7,984 bases of DNA from an uncultured Leucobacter sp. (GCA_937872275.1 CALMSE010000135.1:1-7984), one strand, 5' to 3'. Positions 1 through 6,058 are shown, numbered from the stretch's first letter. Notes: generated by a model from the sequence alone, not told the origin. Numbers and translations: made by a program.

Positions 1-558
1 GAGCGAACCGACGCCGTCGCGCCCGGTGGCCCGGGCCAGCCTGGCCGTCGCGGATCCGCCGCTCGCCGATCCGCCATCGGCACCGGGGAGCAGCGCCGCC
101 GCCAGCTCGGCATCCTCCTCCGGGACCTCTCCCCAGGGCCTCCCGAGATCCGCGTGATGCACGACGAGCTGCAGGAGGCGCCGGCCCGGGATCGCCCGGC
201 CGGGCTCATCGATCGTCGACCAGTCCTCGACCGCGGCGAGGGCCGCCCGCAGCCGATCGGCCGACACGTGCAGATCGTCGATCAGCACCGCGCCCGGGCG
301 CAGGCTTCCCGTCTCGACGTCCCACTGCCGCCCCGGCTCGGGCGGCGGCACCGGGCGCCCCGATGCCGCGAGCAGCTCGTCGGCCATCCGGTCGGCCTCA
401 CGGGCGAGGTAGGTCACCACGTGCCCGCCGGTGAGCCCGTTGAGCGCGGAGTGCTCCTGGAAGTCGATCTCGAGGAACACCTGCAGCAGGTATTCGAGCA
501 GCGCGTCGGTCTCCCGCTCGATCGCCCGCAGCACTCGATCCGTCTCGACGACGATCAT
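1..558 (-). CDS. Maleylpyruvate isomerase-family (mycothiol-dependent, DinB-like) protein, C-terminus cut by window edge
   Basis: The first 186 codons are present and the 3' end runs off at position 1. The protein resembles the N-terminal metal-binding domain of mycothiol-dependent maleylpyruvate isomerases, which convert maleylpyruvate to fumarylpyruvate in gentisate breakdown. Supporting signals are the GGHVVTYLAREAD stretch (residues 44-56, with candidate metal ligand H46), a helix around LHVSADRLRAAL, and VVHHADLG (132-139), matching the family's VHHVDLG segment. In the family a glutamate usually lies four residues before the second histidine ligand; here that position looks like Q130, so metal binding or activity may differ. 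The ATG at 558 follows a strong ribosome-binding site (AGGAGG, 561-566), 32 nt after the aldolase-family gene, so it is probably the next operon gene. Many members of this family have unknown roles, so isomerase activity is inference. Confidence 0.72.
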   Translation of the reverse strand, partial: MIVVETDRVLRAIERETDALLEYLLQVFLEIDFQEHSALNGLTGGHVVTYLAREADRMADELLAASGRPVPPPEPGRQWDVETGSLRPGAVLIDDLHVSADRLRAALAAVEDWSTIDEPGRAIPGRRLLQLVVHHADLGRPWGEVPEEDAELAAALLPGADGGSASGGSATARLARATGRDGVGSL

Positions 559-590
559 GTCCTCCTCCTTCCGGGGCTTCCCTCCCCCGC

Positions 591-1316
591 TCATCGCGAC
601 CCTGCCTCAGCGGCCGGCGCCGCCCGCCCCGCGGTGCGGACGAGATAGTCGTAGCCGGCCTGCAGCTGTGCCGCGTTCCAGACCTGTTCGCGCTTGAAGG
701 CGGTCTCCTCCTCGCCGGTCCAGACCCGGGCGCCCCCGGCGGCGAGCGCGTCGAGCTCGGTGCGGCAGGCCCGCTCCAGGAGCACGGCGTGCATCACGGC
801 GGTCGCGACATCGGGGCCGACCGTGACCGCGCCATGGCTCGGCAGCAGGATCCCGTTCGCGGAGCCGAGGGCCGCGGCGACGGCGTCCCCCAGCTCCTCG
901 CTCGCGATCAGGGAGCCGGTGACCGCGGTGAACCGCGGCAGCTGCGGATGGGTGAAGGGCACCGCGTCGTGCGAGAGCGGGTGCAGCGGCGCGTCGAGCG
1001 AGGCGAAGGCGGCGAGCGCCGGCGCGTGGGTGTGCACCACCGCGCCGACATCGGGCCGCGCGAGGCAGATCCGCGTGTGGATCGGATACTCGATGTGGCG
1101 CCGCCCGCCGCCTTCGAGCACCTCGCCCGCCCACGACACCAGCACGACCCGGTCGGCGTCGATCTCCTCGAAGCCGTAGCCCGAGGCCTTCATCCAGACG
1201 CCGCGGCCCCCGCCGTCCCGGACCGAGGGGTGCCCCCAGACCATGTCGCCGAGACCCGCGGCGCCGAGCGCCGCGCAGGCCGAGACGACGGCCCCGGCGT
1301 GCTCCGACTCGCTCAC
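591..1316 (-). CDS. Class II aldolase/adducin family protein
   Basis: This 241-residue protein has the size and motif order of zinc-dependent class II aldolases (fuculose-1-phosphate aldolase / ribulose-5-phosphate epimerase / AraD-like fold). The expected metal site is visible: E76 in HIEYPIH, H95 and H97 in VVHTHAP, and H161 in SHGAVTVG. The N-terminal substrate or phosphate loop reads WGHPSVRDG (27-35) rather than the common GNxS form, which suggests a substrate other than a sugar phosphate. Some family members in aromatic catabolic operons decarboxylate or cleave hydroxylated acids, so such a lower-pathway step is a reasonable inference. The ATG at 1316 overlaps the ferredoxin stop by four bases (ATGA), showing translational coupling. 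Family assignment is firm; substrate is unknown. Confidence 0.88.
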   Translation of the reverse strand: MSESEHAGAVVSACAALGAAGLGDMVWGHPSVRDGGGRGVWMKASGYGFEEIDADRVVLVSWAGEVLEGGGRRHIEYPIHTRICLARPDVGAVVHTHAPALAAFASLDAPLHPLSHDAVPFTHPQLPRFTAVTGSLIASEELGDAVAAALGSANGILLPSHGAVTVGPDVATAVMHAVLLERACRTELDALAAGGARVWTGEEETAFKREQVWNAAQLQAGYDYLVRTAGRAAPAAEAGSR

Positions 1317-1648
1317 CTCCCGGCCGCGATCCCGCTCACGAGCGGCGTATCGACGCCGACCGGGCCGGTCCCCGACGCCCCGCCGGGGTCGCCGATCGGC
1401 TCCGCGCGTCCGGGCAGCGCCTGCTCGAAGAACGCCCGGTTGTCATCGACCCAGAGCGGATCCTGGTCGTCGTTCGGCCCCGTGATCGCCGCGACCGGGC
1501 ACGCCGTGACGCAGGCCCCGCAGTCGATGCACTCGTCGGGGTTGATGTAGCGCTTCTCGAGTCCTTCGTAGATGCAGTCCACCGGGCAGACGTCGACGCA
1601 CGACGCGTCCATCTCGCCGATGCAGAGATCGCTGATCACATGTGCCAT
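1313..1648 (-). CDS. fdxA: 7Fe ferredoxin, FdxA-type ([3Fe-4S]/[4Fe-4S])
   Basis: A 111-residue cytoplasmic electron carrier. Cluster ligands are visible as C9, C17, C21 and C25 in the first half (CVDVCPVDC region) and C40, C43, C46 and C50 in CIDCGACVTACP. The spacing before C17 is that of actinobacterial seven-iron ferredoxins. The C-terminal tail, containing LPGRAEPIGDPGGA and VGVDTPLV, is also typical of mycobacterial FdxA-like proteins, so the length is complete. The gene follows the ferredoxin reductase with one intervening base and overlaps the aldolase gene by ATGA. A GGGAG ribosome-binding site lies in the end of the reductase gene. With the adjacent reductase it should move electrons from NADPH to an oxygenase, which is not in this window. 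The symbol reflects family resemblance, not proven orthology. Confidence 0.93.
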   Translation of the reverse strand: MAHVISDLCIGEMDASCVDVCPVDCIYEGLEKRYINPDECIDCGACVTACPVAAITGPNDDQDPLWVDDNRAFFEQALPGRAEPIGDPGGASGTGPVGVDTPLVSGIAAGR

Positions 1649-1649
1649 T

Positions 1650-2660
1650 TCACGCTCCCGTTCCCGCGCCGACGGCGCGCGGCAGTTCCGACGAGTGGCC
1701 GGGGAAGAGCGCTTCCCCGGGTCTCAGCAGCACGGCGATGTTGTTGACCGCGGTCGCGGCCTCGCCGAAGCCCACCGCCATCAAGCGCACCTTGCCCGGG
1801 TAGTCGGTGATGTCCCCCGCCGCGAAGACCCGCGCGCGCGCCGTCGACATGTCGGTGCCGACCTCGATCTGCCGCGCGTTGATCGCGAGGCCCCATCCGG
1901 CGATCGGCCCGAGCGAGGCGACGTGCCCGAGGGCGGGCACCACCACCGAGGCAGAGACGGTCTCGAGGAAGTCGTCCTTCGCGCTCTTCACGATCACCTG
2001 CTCGACGGCGGGGTCGCCCACGAGCTCGACGAGCTCAGCCTCGAGGATCACCCGTGCGGCCGAGCCGCGCAGCCGCGCAACCGAGCCCTCATGCGCGGTG
2101 AAGCGCGCGCGCCGGTGCACGAGCGTGACCGATCTCGCGGTCTCCGCGAGCATGTTGGCCCAGTCGACGGCGCTGTCGCCACCGCCGACGATGACGACGT
2201 CGTGCCCCGCGTAGTGCTCGGCGGGGCCGACGACCCGGTGGATGCCTCCGCCGGGGTACACGTCGACGGCGGGAAGGGGCCTCGGCGTGAAACGGCCGAT
2301 GCCGCCGGTGATGAGCATCGCACCGCAGTGGATCGCGGTCCCGGCGACCGTCGTGGCGACGAGGGAGCCGTCTGGCCGATCCTCGAGCGTCGCGCACTCC
2401 TCGTCGAGGAGGATGCGGGGCTTCGCGCTCAGCGCCTGTTCGGCGAGGCCCTCGATGAGGTCTCTGCCGCGGACCGCCGGGAATCCCGCGACGTCGTAGA
2501 TGAACTTCTCGGGGTAGAGCGCCGCCACCTGACCTCCGAGGTGGCCGAGGCTGTCGACGAGCGCGACGCCGAGTCCGCGCATCCCGGCGTAGTACGTCGC
2601 GAAGAGCCCGGCCGGCCCGGCCCCGACGACGAGGAGATCGCAGTGGATCGTCTCGCTCAT
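1650..2660 (-). CDS. Ferredoxin--NADP(+) reductase, thioredoxin-reductase-like (FNR type 2)
   Basis: A 336-residue FAD flavoprotein with two Rossmann domains. The FAD motif is VVGAGPAG (11-18). The stretch GGQVAALYPEKFIYDVAGFP (42-61) is diagnostic of YumC-type ferredoxin-NADP reductases. The NADPH domain carries VVIVGGGDSAVDWA (155-168) followed by HRRARFTAH (182-190), whose arginines suit NADPH. The C-terminal FAD segment is FAAGDITDYPGK (279-290). The CxxC redox pair of true thioredoxin reductases is absent, as expected for this group. The ATG at 2660 overlaps the stop of the preceding gene by four bases (ATGA). The frame remains open far upstream, but that is overlap with the preceding gene in another frame. 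The adjacent ferredoxin is its probable partner. Confidence 0.93.
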   Translation of the reverse strand: MSETIHCDLLVVGAGPAGLFATYYAGMRGLGVALVDSLGHLGGQVAALYPEKFIYDVAGFPAVRGRDLIEGLAEQALSAKPRILLDEECATLEDRPDGSLVATTVAGTAIHCGAMLITGGIGRFTPRPLPAVDVYPGGGIHRVVGPAEHYAGHDVVIVGGGDSAVDWANMLAETARSVTLVHRRARFTAHEGSVARLRGSAARVILEAELVELVGDPAVEQVIVKSAKDDFLETVSASVVVPALGHVASLGPIAGWGLAINARQIEVGTDMSTARARVFAAGDITDYPGKVRLMAVGFGEAATAVNNIAVLLRPGEALFPGHSSELPRAVGAGTGA

Positions 2661-3661
2661 GTCCACAGCAGCCCCTCCGTGAGCGGGCCCTCTCCCTCGA
2701 GGTCGTCGTATGCTCGCACCGCGGCCTCGTGCAGTGGAACGGGCGTCCGCCGCATCTCCGCGGGGTCGAGCGGATAGCCGAGCGGGGTGCGATCCTGCGG
2801 CAGGTGCCCGTACTGGCCCTCGAGGGCGAGGCGGGTCTTCACCATGCACCAGACGGCCAGGTACGCGACCTCCGGATCGAGGTCCTCGCGGCAGAGCAGC
2901 ACGAAGTCGGCGAAGTCGAGCGTCGTCAGTTCGTGGTCGAGTCCGGGCAGGTAGCCCTGCTCGATGGTGGCGCTCGGCCAGCCGAGCCGGGCGAAGCCCT
3001 CGAGCACGGCATCGCCCCACTCGAGGTAGCGCACGGGCCGGCGGTCCGCGATCCGCTGCCACGCGGGCATCATGACGGCCTCCTGGATCAGCACGTTCGC
3101 CTCGCCCATCGCGAAGGCGTGGACCAGGGGGAACGGTCGCTCGTCGGTGATGAAGCGAGCGCCCGCCGCTCGCAGCAGGTCCGGATCCGCGTCGGCCAGC
3201 TCGAGCCCGTAGTGCGCCGCCAGGCCGATGGCGTTGATTCCGTCGTCCTGAGAGGTCGCGATGACGAGCTCCGGGGCGATGCCGGCGAGATCCCCCACCG
3301 TGCGCACCGGCAGGGCGGCGTCGACGGCGACGACGAGGCGGTCCCGGTGCGCGATCGAGCCGAGCGCGCGGAGCCAGGGCGCCGCCGAGCGCGAGACGGG
3401 CCCGCTGCCGTCGTAGAGCAGACGCGCGGCCGCGGCAGGGGTGGCCAGGGCGATGTCGACCGCCCCGGCCTCGAGCGCGTCGACCGCATCCGCCCCGCCG
3501 CGACCGGCGTGGATCGAGAACTCGGAGCCGACCGGCGCGCGGTCGCCGATCTCCTGGTTCAGCCAGCCCGCGATCCTCGTCAGATTGGCCTGCCCCCAAT
3601 CCGCCTTGAAGCGGAGGGAGATCGGCTGCGACAGCCGGGGCCCCACCGTCAGCGAGGTCAT
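2657..3661 (-). CDS. TAXI/TRAP-type solute-binding-fold protein, no signal peptide
   Basis: A 334-residue protein resembling TAXI-family TRAP transporter binding proteins and related NMT1-like proteins of the type II periplasmic-binding fold. Visible signs are a beta-alpha N-terminus, the segment DALEAGAVDIALATPAAAA (61-79) matching the usual G..Dia....a pattern, RTVGDLAG in the middle, and the ending PVPLHEAAVRAYDDL, matching the conserved PLHpGA..Y of TAXI proteins. The start MTSLTVGPRLSQPISLRF has no hydrophobic segment or lipobox, so export is unlikely, and no TRAP membrane subunit genes lie in the window. Start at 3661 is chosen because it overlaps the upstream stop by ATGA; the frame stays open to 3820, but that would lie inside the preceding gene. 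It may be an intracellular ligand-binding protein or an enzyme built on this fold; 4,5-dihydroxyphthalate decarboxylase (Pht5) is, from memory, a precedent. Function uncertain. Confidence 0.75.
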   Translation of the reverse strand: MTSLTVGPRLSQPISLRFKADWGQANLTRIAGWLNQEIGDRAPVGSEFSIHAGRGGADAVDALEAGAVDIALATPAAAARLLYDGSGPVSRSAAPWLRALGSIAHRDRLVVAVDAALPVRTVGDLAGIAPELVIATSQDDGINAIGLAAHYGLELADADPDLLRAAGARFITDERPFPLVHAFAMGEANVLIQEAVMMPAWQRIADRRPVRYLEWGDAVLEGFARLGWPSATIEQGYLPGLDHELTTLDFADFVLLCREDLDPEVAYLAVWCMVKTRLALEGQYGHLPQDRTPLGYPLDPAEMRRTPVPLHEAAVRAYDDLEGEGPLTEGLLWT

Positions 3662-3924
3662 GCCGGCATCGCGTCCAGACCGGCCTTGTCGAGCGCGAAC
3701 TGCACCTCGGTCACCGAGTCCACCGGCCAGCCGATGCGGTCGAACTCCTTGCGCACCTCGGCCTCCGACTTGCCGTCGTAGACGGTGACGATGAAGCCCT
3801 TGTCGAGGTTGATGTAGCACTGCTGGAACACCGCGTGGGTGTTCTGCTTGATGTCGGGCACGTAGGCGCCGACCTCGCTGGGGTCGAGCGCAGGGGCCTG
3901 GTGGACGCTGACGAAAAGGGTCAT
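3658..3924 (-). CDS. Small DUF4242-like protein (probable ferredoxin-like alpha/beta fold)
   Basis: An 88-residue soluble protein with one cysteine (C36). The layout is strand, NTHAVFQQCYI, a hydrophobic strand GFIVTVYDG, a helix SEAEVRKEFDRIG, then WPVDSVTEVQFAL. This resembles the DUF4242 family, small proteins with a ferredoxin-like alpha/beta topology that often sit beside metabolic genes. The assignment rests on pattern resemblance and is tentative. The ATG at 3924 lies 64 nt after the small cupin gene, with a purine-rich GAGAGAGA stretch as a modest ribosome-binding site. Its stop overlaps the start of the TAXI-fold gene (ATGA), so the two are translationally coupled. Its codon use matches its neighbours and its place inside the operon suggests an accessory, chaperone or small enzymatic role, but nothing in the sequence shows which. 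Confidence 0.7.
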   Translation of the reverse strand: MTLFVSVHQAPALDPSEVGAYVPDIKQNTHAVFQQCYINLDKGFIVTVYDGKSEAEVRKEFDRIGWPVDSVTEVQFALDKAGLDAMPA

Positions 3925-3988
3925 TTCGATCTCTCTCTGTGTGTGGCTGGGCGGCGGGCGTCGTCGTCCGCCGCGGGGTGGGTTCGGG

Positions 3989-4531
3989 TCAGTCGGCGGC
4001 GGGCTCGGGGAGCCATCCGAGGGCGTCGAGCGAGATCTCCTCGGCGACGGCGCCGCACCTCGAACAGCTGCGCGCCTCGAGGTCGTCGTTGAAGCGCCGC
4101 ACGAGCTCGGCGTAGAGCGCGGTCGCCTCGACCTCGAGATCCTGCCGCCACTCGAGCCGGTCCAGCTCCTCGCCGCACTGCTCGCAGGCGAACACGGCGG
4201 CGCGGTAGGCCGGATCGTTGCCGATGAAGCGGATCAGCACGCTCTCCTCCTCGGGCTCGAGGCGGTGCGGGGTGCCGGCCGGCACGTAGACGTGATCGCC
4301 GGGGATCAGCGGCCAGTGGTTCACATTGGTGTCCCTCAGCCGCACCTTGGCCTTGCCGGACATCAGCGCGATCAGGGTGTCCTCCTCGAAGACGAGGTAG
4401 AAGGGCTGCCGCTCCCAATTGCGCGAGAGGGTGATCTGGGGGTCGACGTCGATCGGCATGACCGGCACGTCGGCGTAGTTGCCGATCTCCTTGGCCGCCT
4501 CGAAGGCCTGGAGCATCCTCCGGCGCGCCAT
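3989..4531 (-). CDS. Small cupin with rubredoxin-like metal site, 3-hydroxyanthranilate 3,4-dioxygenase-like
   Basis: A 180-residue protein with the architecture of bacterial 3-hydroxyanthranilate 3,4-dioxygenase: one cupin barrel followed by a C-terminal structural metal site. Cupin motif 2 is clear in PGDHVYVPAGTPHRL (77-91, with H89). The metal site is CEQC (116-119) plus CSRC (156-159), and RRFNDDLEARSC matches the family's RFYND.ELR.C segment. Cupin motif 1, normally H..H/E, is not recognisable: around RQPFYLVFEEDT (41-52) there is no histidine where the iron ligand is expected. It may therefore be a non-catalytic partner or use other ligands. The start at 4531 shares its A with the upstream TGA (TGATG), so translation is coupled. 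The frame is open to 4621 but that would overlap the preceding gene by 90 bases. Family confident; activity uncertain. Confidence 0.82.
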   Translation of the reverse strand: MARRRMLQAFEAAKEIGNYADVPVMPIDVDPQITLSRNWERQPFYLVFEEDTLIALMSGKAKVRLRDTNVNHWPLIPGDHVYVPAGTPHRLEPEEESVLIRFIGNDPAYRAAVFACEQCGEELDRLEWRQDLEVEATALYAELVRRFNDDLEARSCSRCGAVAEEISLDALGWLPEPAAD

Positions 4532-5280
4532 CAGCCGAGCACCTTCTGCGCGACCGCCTCGAGGGATCGGAACGCCTCGTTCGCGATCGTGGTCTTGTCG
4601 TACAGCACGTTCCAGCCCCACGGCATCTGGTCGAAGACGTAGTTCTCGTGACCGCAGTTCTTGCAGATCCGTCCCTCATCGGAGTTGCGGATCTTCACGA
4701 ACTCCTGGCTGCCCCACTGCGTCGAGAACTGCGGGAAGCGATCCTCCGCGGTGCCGCCGAACGCGGTGGGGTCGTAGTCGGGGGTGCCCTCGGGCGCCGA
4801 GGCGTACTCGAACTTGACGATGTCCTCCTTGCACTTCTCGCACTTCGCCGAGAGCGCCTCGCGCTGGCCCGCCTCGTCGGACTGGCGCTGCGTGATCGTC
4901 GCCAGCATGAACGCGCCCTCCTGCGTCTCGTCGCGGAGGAAGGAGTTGACGCCGTGGAAGGGCTGCGTCGCCATCAGGGAGCCGCTCGGGATCATCCCCT
5001 CGTTGCAGCCCCAGGCGACGAGCAGCTCGGAGACGGTGTTCCAGTGGAAGAAGTGGCCGTGCGCGCGGTCGGGACCGCCGTAGAGCACGGCACCGCAGGG
5101 CACCATGGCCCCCGCGCCGTCGTAGGGGAAGATCGGCATCAGCTGCGCGTTCGACTTCGACATGCGCTCGTACACGCTCACCTTGAGCGGCTCGCGCGGG
5201 CCGCCGGGCGGTGGGATGTGCCGCGTTCTCGTGATCTCGGGCAACGCCGTCGCCGTCGGGCTCTCAACTGCTGTCGACAT
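4531..5280 (-). CDS. Cupin/zinc-ribbon protein, putative dioxygenase large subunit, first operon gene
   Basis: A 249-residue cytoplasmic protein that I do not recognise as a named enzyme. A His/Glu cluster at HGHFFHWNTVSEL (74-86: H74, H76, H79, E85) fits cupin metal-binding motif 1, and H109 in PFHGVN could supply a further ligand. The C-terminal half has two CxxC pairs, CEKC (147-150) and CKNCGH (206-211), a rubredoxin/zinc-ribbon-like site similar in layout to that of the small cupin encoded next. The shared layout and TGATG coupling suggest the two proteins are paralogues acting as a pair, perhaps subunits of a ring-cleaving dioxygenase. The ATG at 5280 has a good AAGGAG ribosome-binding site (5286-5291, 5-nt spacing). 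An earlier in-frame ATG at 5373 was not chosen because it would place the putative operator and promoter inside the gene. Confidence 0.75.
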   Translation of the reverse strand: MSTAVESPTATALPEITRTRHIPPPGGPREPLKVSVYERMSKSNAQLMPIFPYDGAGAMVPCGAVLYGGPDRAHGHFFHWNTVSELLVAWGCNEGMIPSGSLMATQPFHGVNSFLRDETQEGAFMLATITQRQSDEAGQREALSAKCEKCKEDIVKFEYASAPEGTPDYDPTAFGGTAEDRFPQFSTQWGSQEFVKIRNSDEGRICKNCGHENYVFDQMPWGWNVLYDKTTIANEAFRSLEAVAQKVLG

Positions 5281-5334
5281 AGAATCTCCTTCGATTCGAT
5301 ACCAATGTGTCACAATACGGAACACTGGCTTGTA

Positions 5335-5356
5335 AATTGACAACAGCTTACCTATC
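5335..5356. promoter_or_regulatory. Imperfect second copy of the palindrome near the operon start
   Basis: The left half TTGACAA (5337-5343) is identical to the core half-site of the palindrome at 5550-5571. At the same 4-nt spacing the right half reads TTACCTA, matching four of seven positions of TTGTCAA. It lies about 57-63 bp upstream of the first operon ATG, where a repressor could block the promoter. This is a weak site judged by sequence only. Confidence 0.4.
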
Positions 5357-5549
5357 GGTCGAGACCGCCGCAAGACCCGCGCCGATTTCTCACGGGCACG
5401 CCGACTCCCACCCGGCGATTCCCCGTACGTCGCCCAAAGTCAAGGGAATTCAACAGATGATATTCGCTCGAGCACGAGCTCTCATCGACGGCGGAGGCGG
5501 CGCTCCGGCGCGCTCGAGCGGACCGCCGAGACGCAAGTGTCGGCGATCA

Positions 5550-5571
5550 TTTTGACAATCAGTTGTCAAAA
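5550..5571. promoter_or_regulatory. Perfect palindrome, candidate MarR operator
   Basis: Arms TTTTGACAA and TTGTCAAAA (9 bp each) flank a 4-nt centre, TCAG. The site lies 17-38 nt past the MarR-type stop codon and 270 bp upstream of the operon start. Its length, symmetry and AT content suit a MarR dimer. It is not a convincing terminator because the stem is AT-rich and no U-tract distinct from the arms follows. Binding by the adjacent regulator is inference. Confidence 0.6.
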
Positions 5572-5587
5572 AGCCGCGAGGCGGGAC

Positions 5588-6058
5588 TCAGCCCTCGTCG
5601 CGCTGCATGCGGGTGCGGTGCTGCAGCAGCCCGCGGAGGCGGCGGAGGCGGCGCATCGTCTCGACGATCTCCTCCTCCGAGAGGATCTCCTCCATCCGGG
5701 CGGTCCACTCCGAGCGCCAGTGCGTGATCGCCCGATCATAGGCCGCCTCGCCCTCGTCGGTCAGCACGACCAGACGCGCTCGCCGATGTCTCGGGTTGTC
5801 GCGGAGCTCGATGAGCCCCCCGGCTGACATCTCGTTCGCGAGGCGCTGCACGGCCTGCCTCGTGAGGCCCATGTTCCGCGCGATCTGCGCCACCGTCAGC
5901 GGGGCGTCGGCGAGCGCGACCGCGCCGAGCACGAGCCAGCGCGCGCTGGTGAGGCCGAACTCCTTCACCGCCGCATCGCCGACCGCCAGCAGTCGGTCGT
6001 TCAGGCGGAACACCTCGAACACCAGTTCGTCGATCGCCCGGGTCTCTCTGTTCAGCAC
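5588..6058 (-). CDS. MarR-family transcriptional regulator
   Basis: A 156-residue MarR-type dimeric DNA-binding protein. The winged helix-turn-helix is clear: LTVAQIARNMGLTRQAVQRL (54-73) is the helix-turn-helix, followed by the wing DNPRHRRARLVVLTDEG (87-103). Flanking N- and C-terminal helices form the dimer interface, and the arginine-rich tail is a helix (RRLRRLRGLL). Such proteins usually repress nearby catabolic operons and release DNA when an aromatic ligand binds. It starts with GTG at 6058 with no obvious ribosome-binding site and a stop codon 16-18 nt upstream in frame, so translation may be leaderless or weak. It sits upstream of and in the same direction as the cupin operon, and a palindrome suited to it lies just past its stop. 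Its ligand is unknown. Confidence 0.92.
   Translation of the reverse strand: MLNRETRAIDELVFEVFRLNDRLLAVGDAAVKEFGLTSARWLVLGAVALADAPLTVAQIARNMGLTRQAVQRLANEMSAGGLIELRDNPRHRRARLVVLTDEGEAAYDRAITHWRSEWTARMEEILSEEEIVETMRRLRRLRGLLQHRTRMQRDEG

Larger units (their letters stand above)
5281..5587 (-). promoter_or_regulatory. Noncoding control region between marR-type gene and catabolic operon
   Basis: These 307 bases separate the MarR-family stop from the first operon gene and contain no credible gene. The parts near both ends are noticeably AT-richer than the surrounding coding DNA. They hold a perfect palindrome at 5550-5571, a matching half-site TTGACAA at 5337-5343, the 8-mer GTGTCACA at 5307-5314 and a ribosome-binding site at 5286-5291. 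On the minus strand a TATTGT (5312-5317) resembles a -10 box, with TTGTCA (5338-5343) upstream, but the 20-nt spacing is too long for a standard sigma-70 promoter, so the start point is uncertain. The middle is GC-rich with nothing I recognise. Confidence 0.6.

Noticed and set aside
1665..1679. Short hairpin CGCGCC-gac-GGCGCG just before the ferredoxin start
   Set aside because: It lies within the reductase coding end, and 6-bp GC stems are frequent by chance at this GC content.
1572..2777. Long plus-strand open frame (401 codons)
   Set aside because: It lies opposite the ferredoxin and reductase genes. Its translation is rich in Arg, Asp, Glu and Gly with no recognisable domain, as expected for the antisense of high-GC coding DNA.
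2661..3599. Upstream extension of the reductase to 649 residues
   Set aside because: The added sequence is out-of-frame translation of the TAXI-fold gene. The reductase begins naturally at 2660, just before its FAD motif.
2729..3781. Long plus-strand open frame (350 codons)
   Set aside because: It is antisense to the TAXI-fold gene, with low-complexity charged translation and no domain signal.
3662..3820. 53-residue N-terminal extension of the TAXI-fold protein
   Set aside because: It would overlap the DUF4242-like gene almost fully, is arginine/glycine-rich and not a signal peptide. The ATGA start at 3661 is better supported.
5281..5373. 31-residue N-terminal extension of the large cupin
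   Set aside because: It would put the ribosome-binding site, half-operator and promoter-like elements inside the gene. The ATG at 5280 has a well-spaced AAGGAG.
5307..5555. 82-codon plus-strand frame in the control region
   Set aside because: No ribosome-binding site or domain was seen, and it ends inside the palindrome. It is probably chance in GC-rich DNA.
5550..5571. Reading the palindrome as the marR-type terminator
   Set aside because: The stem is AT-rich and lacks a separate U-tract after it. An operator fits better, though termination is not excluded.
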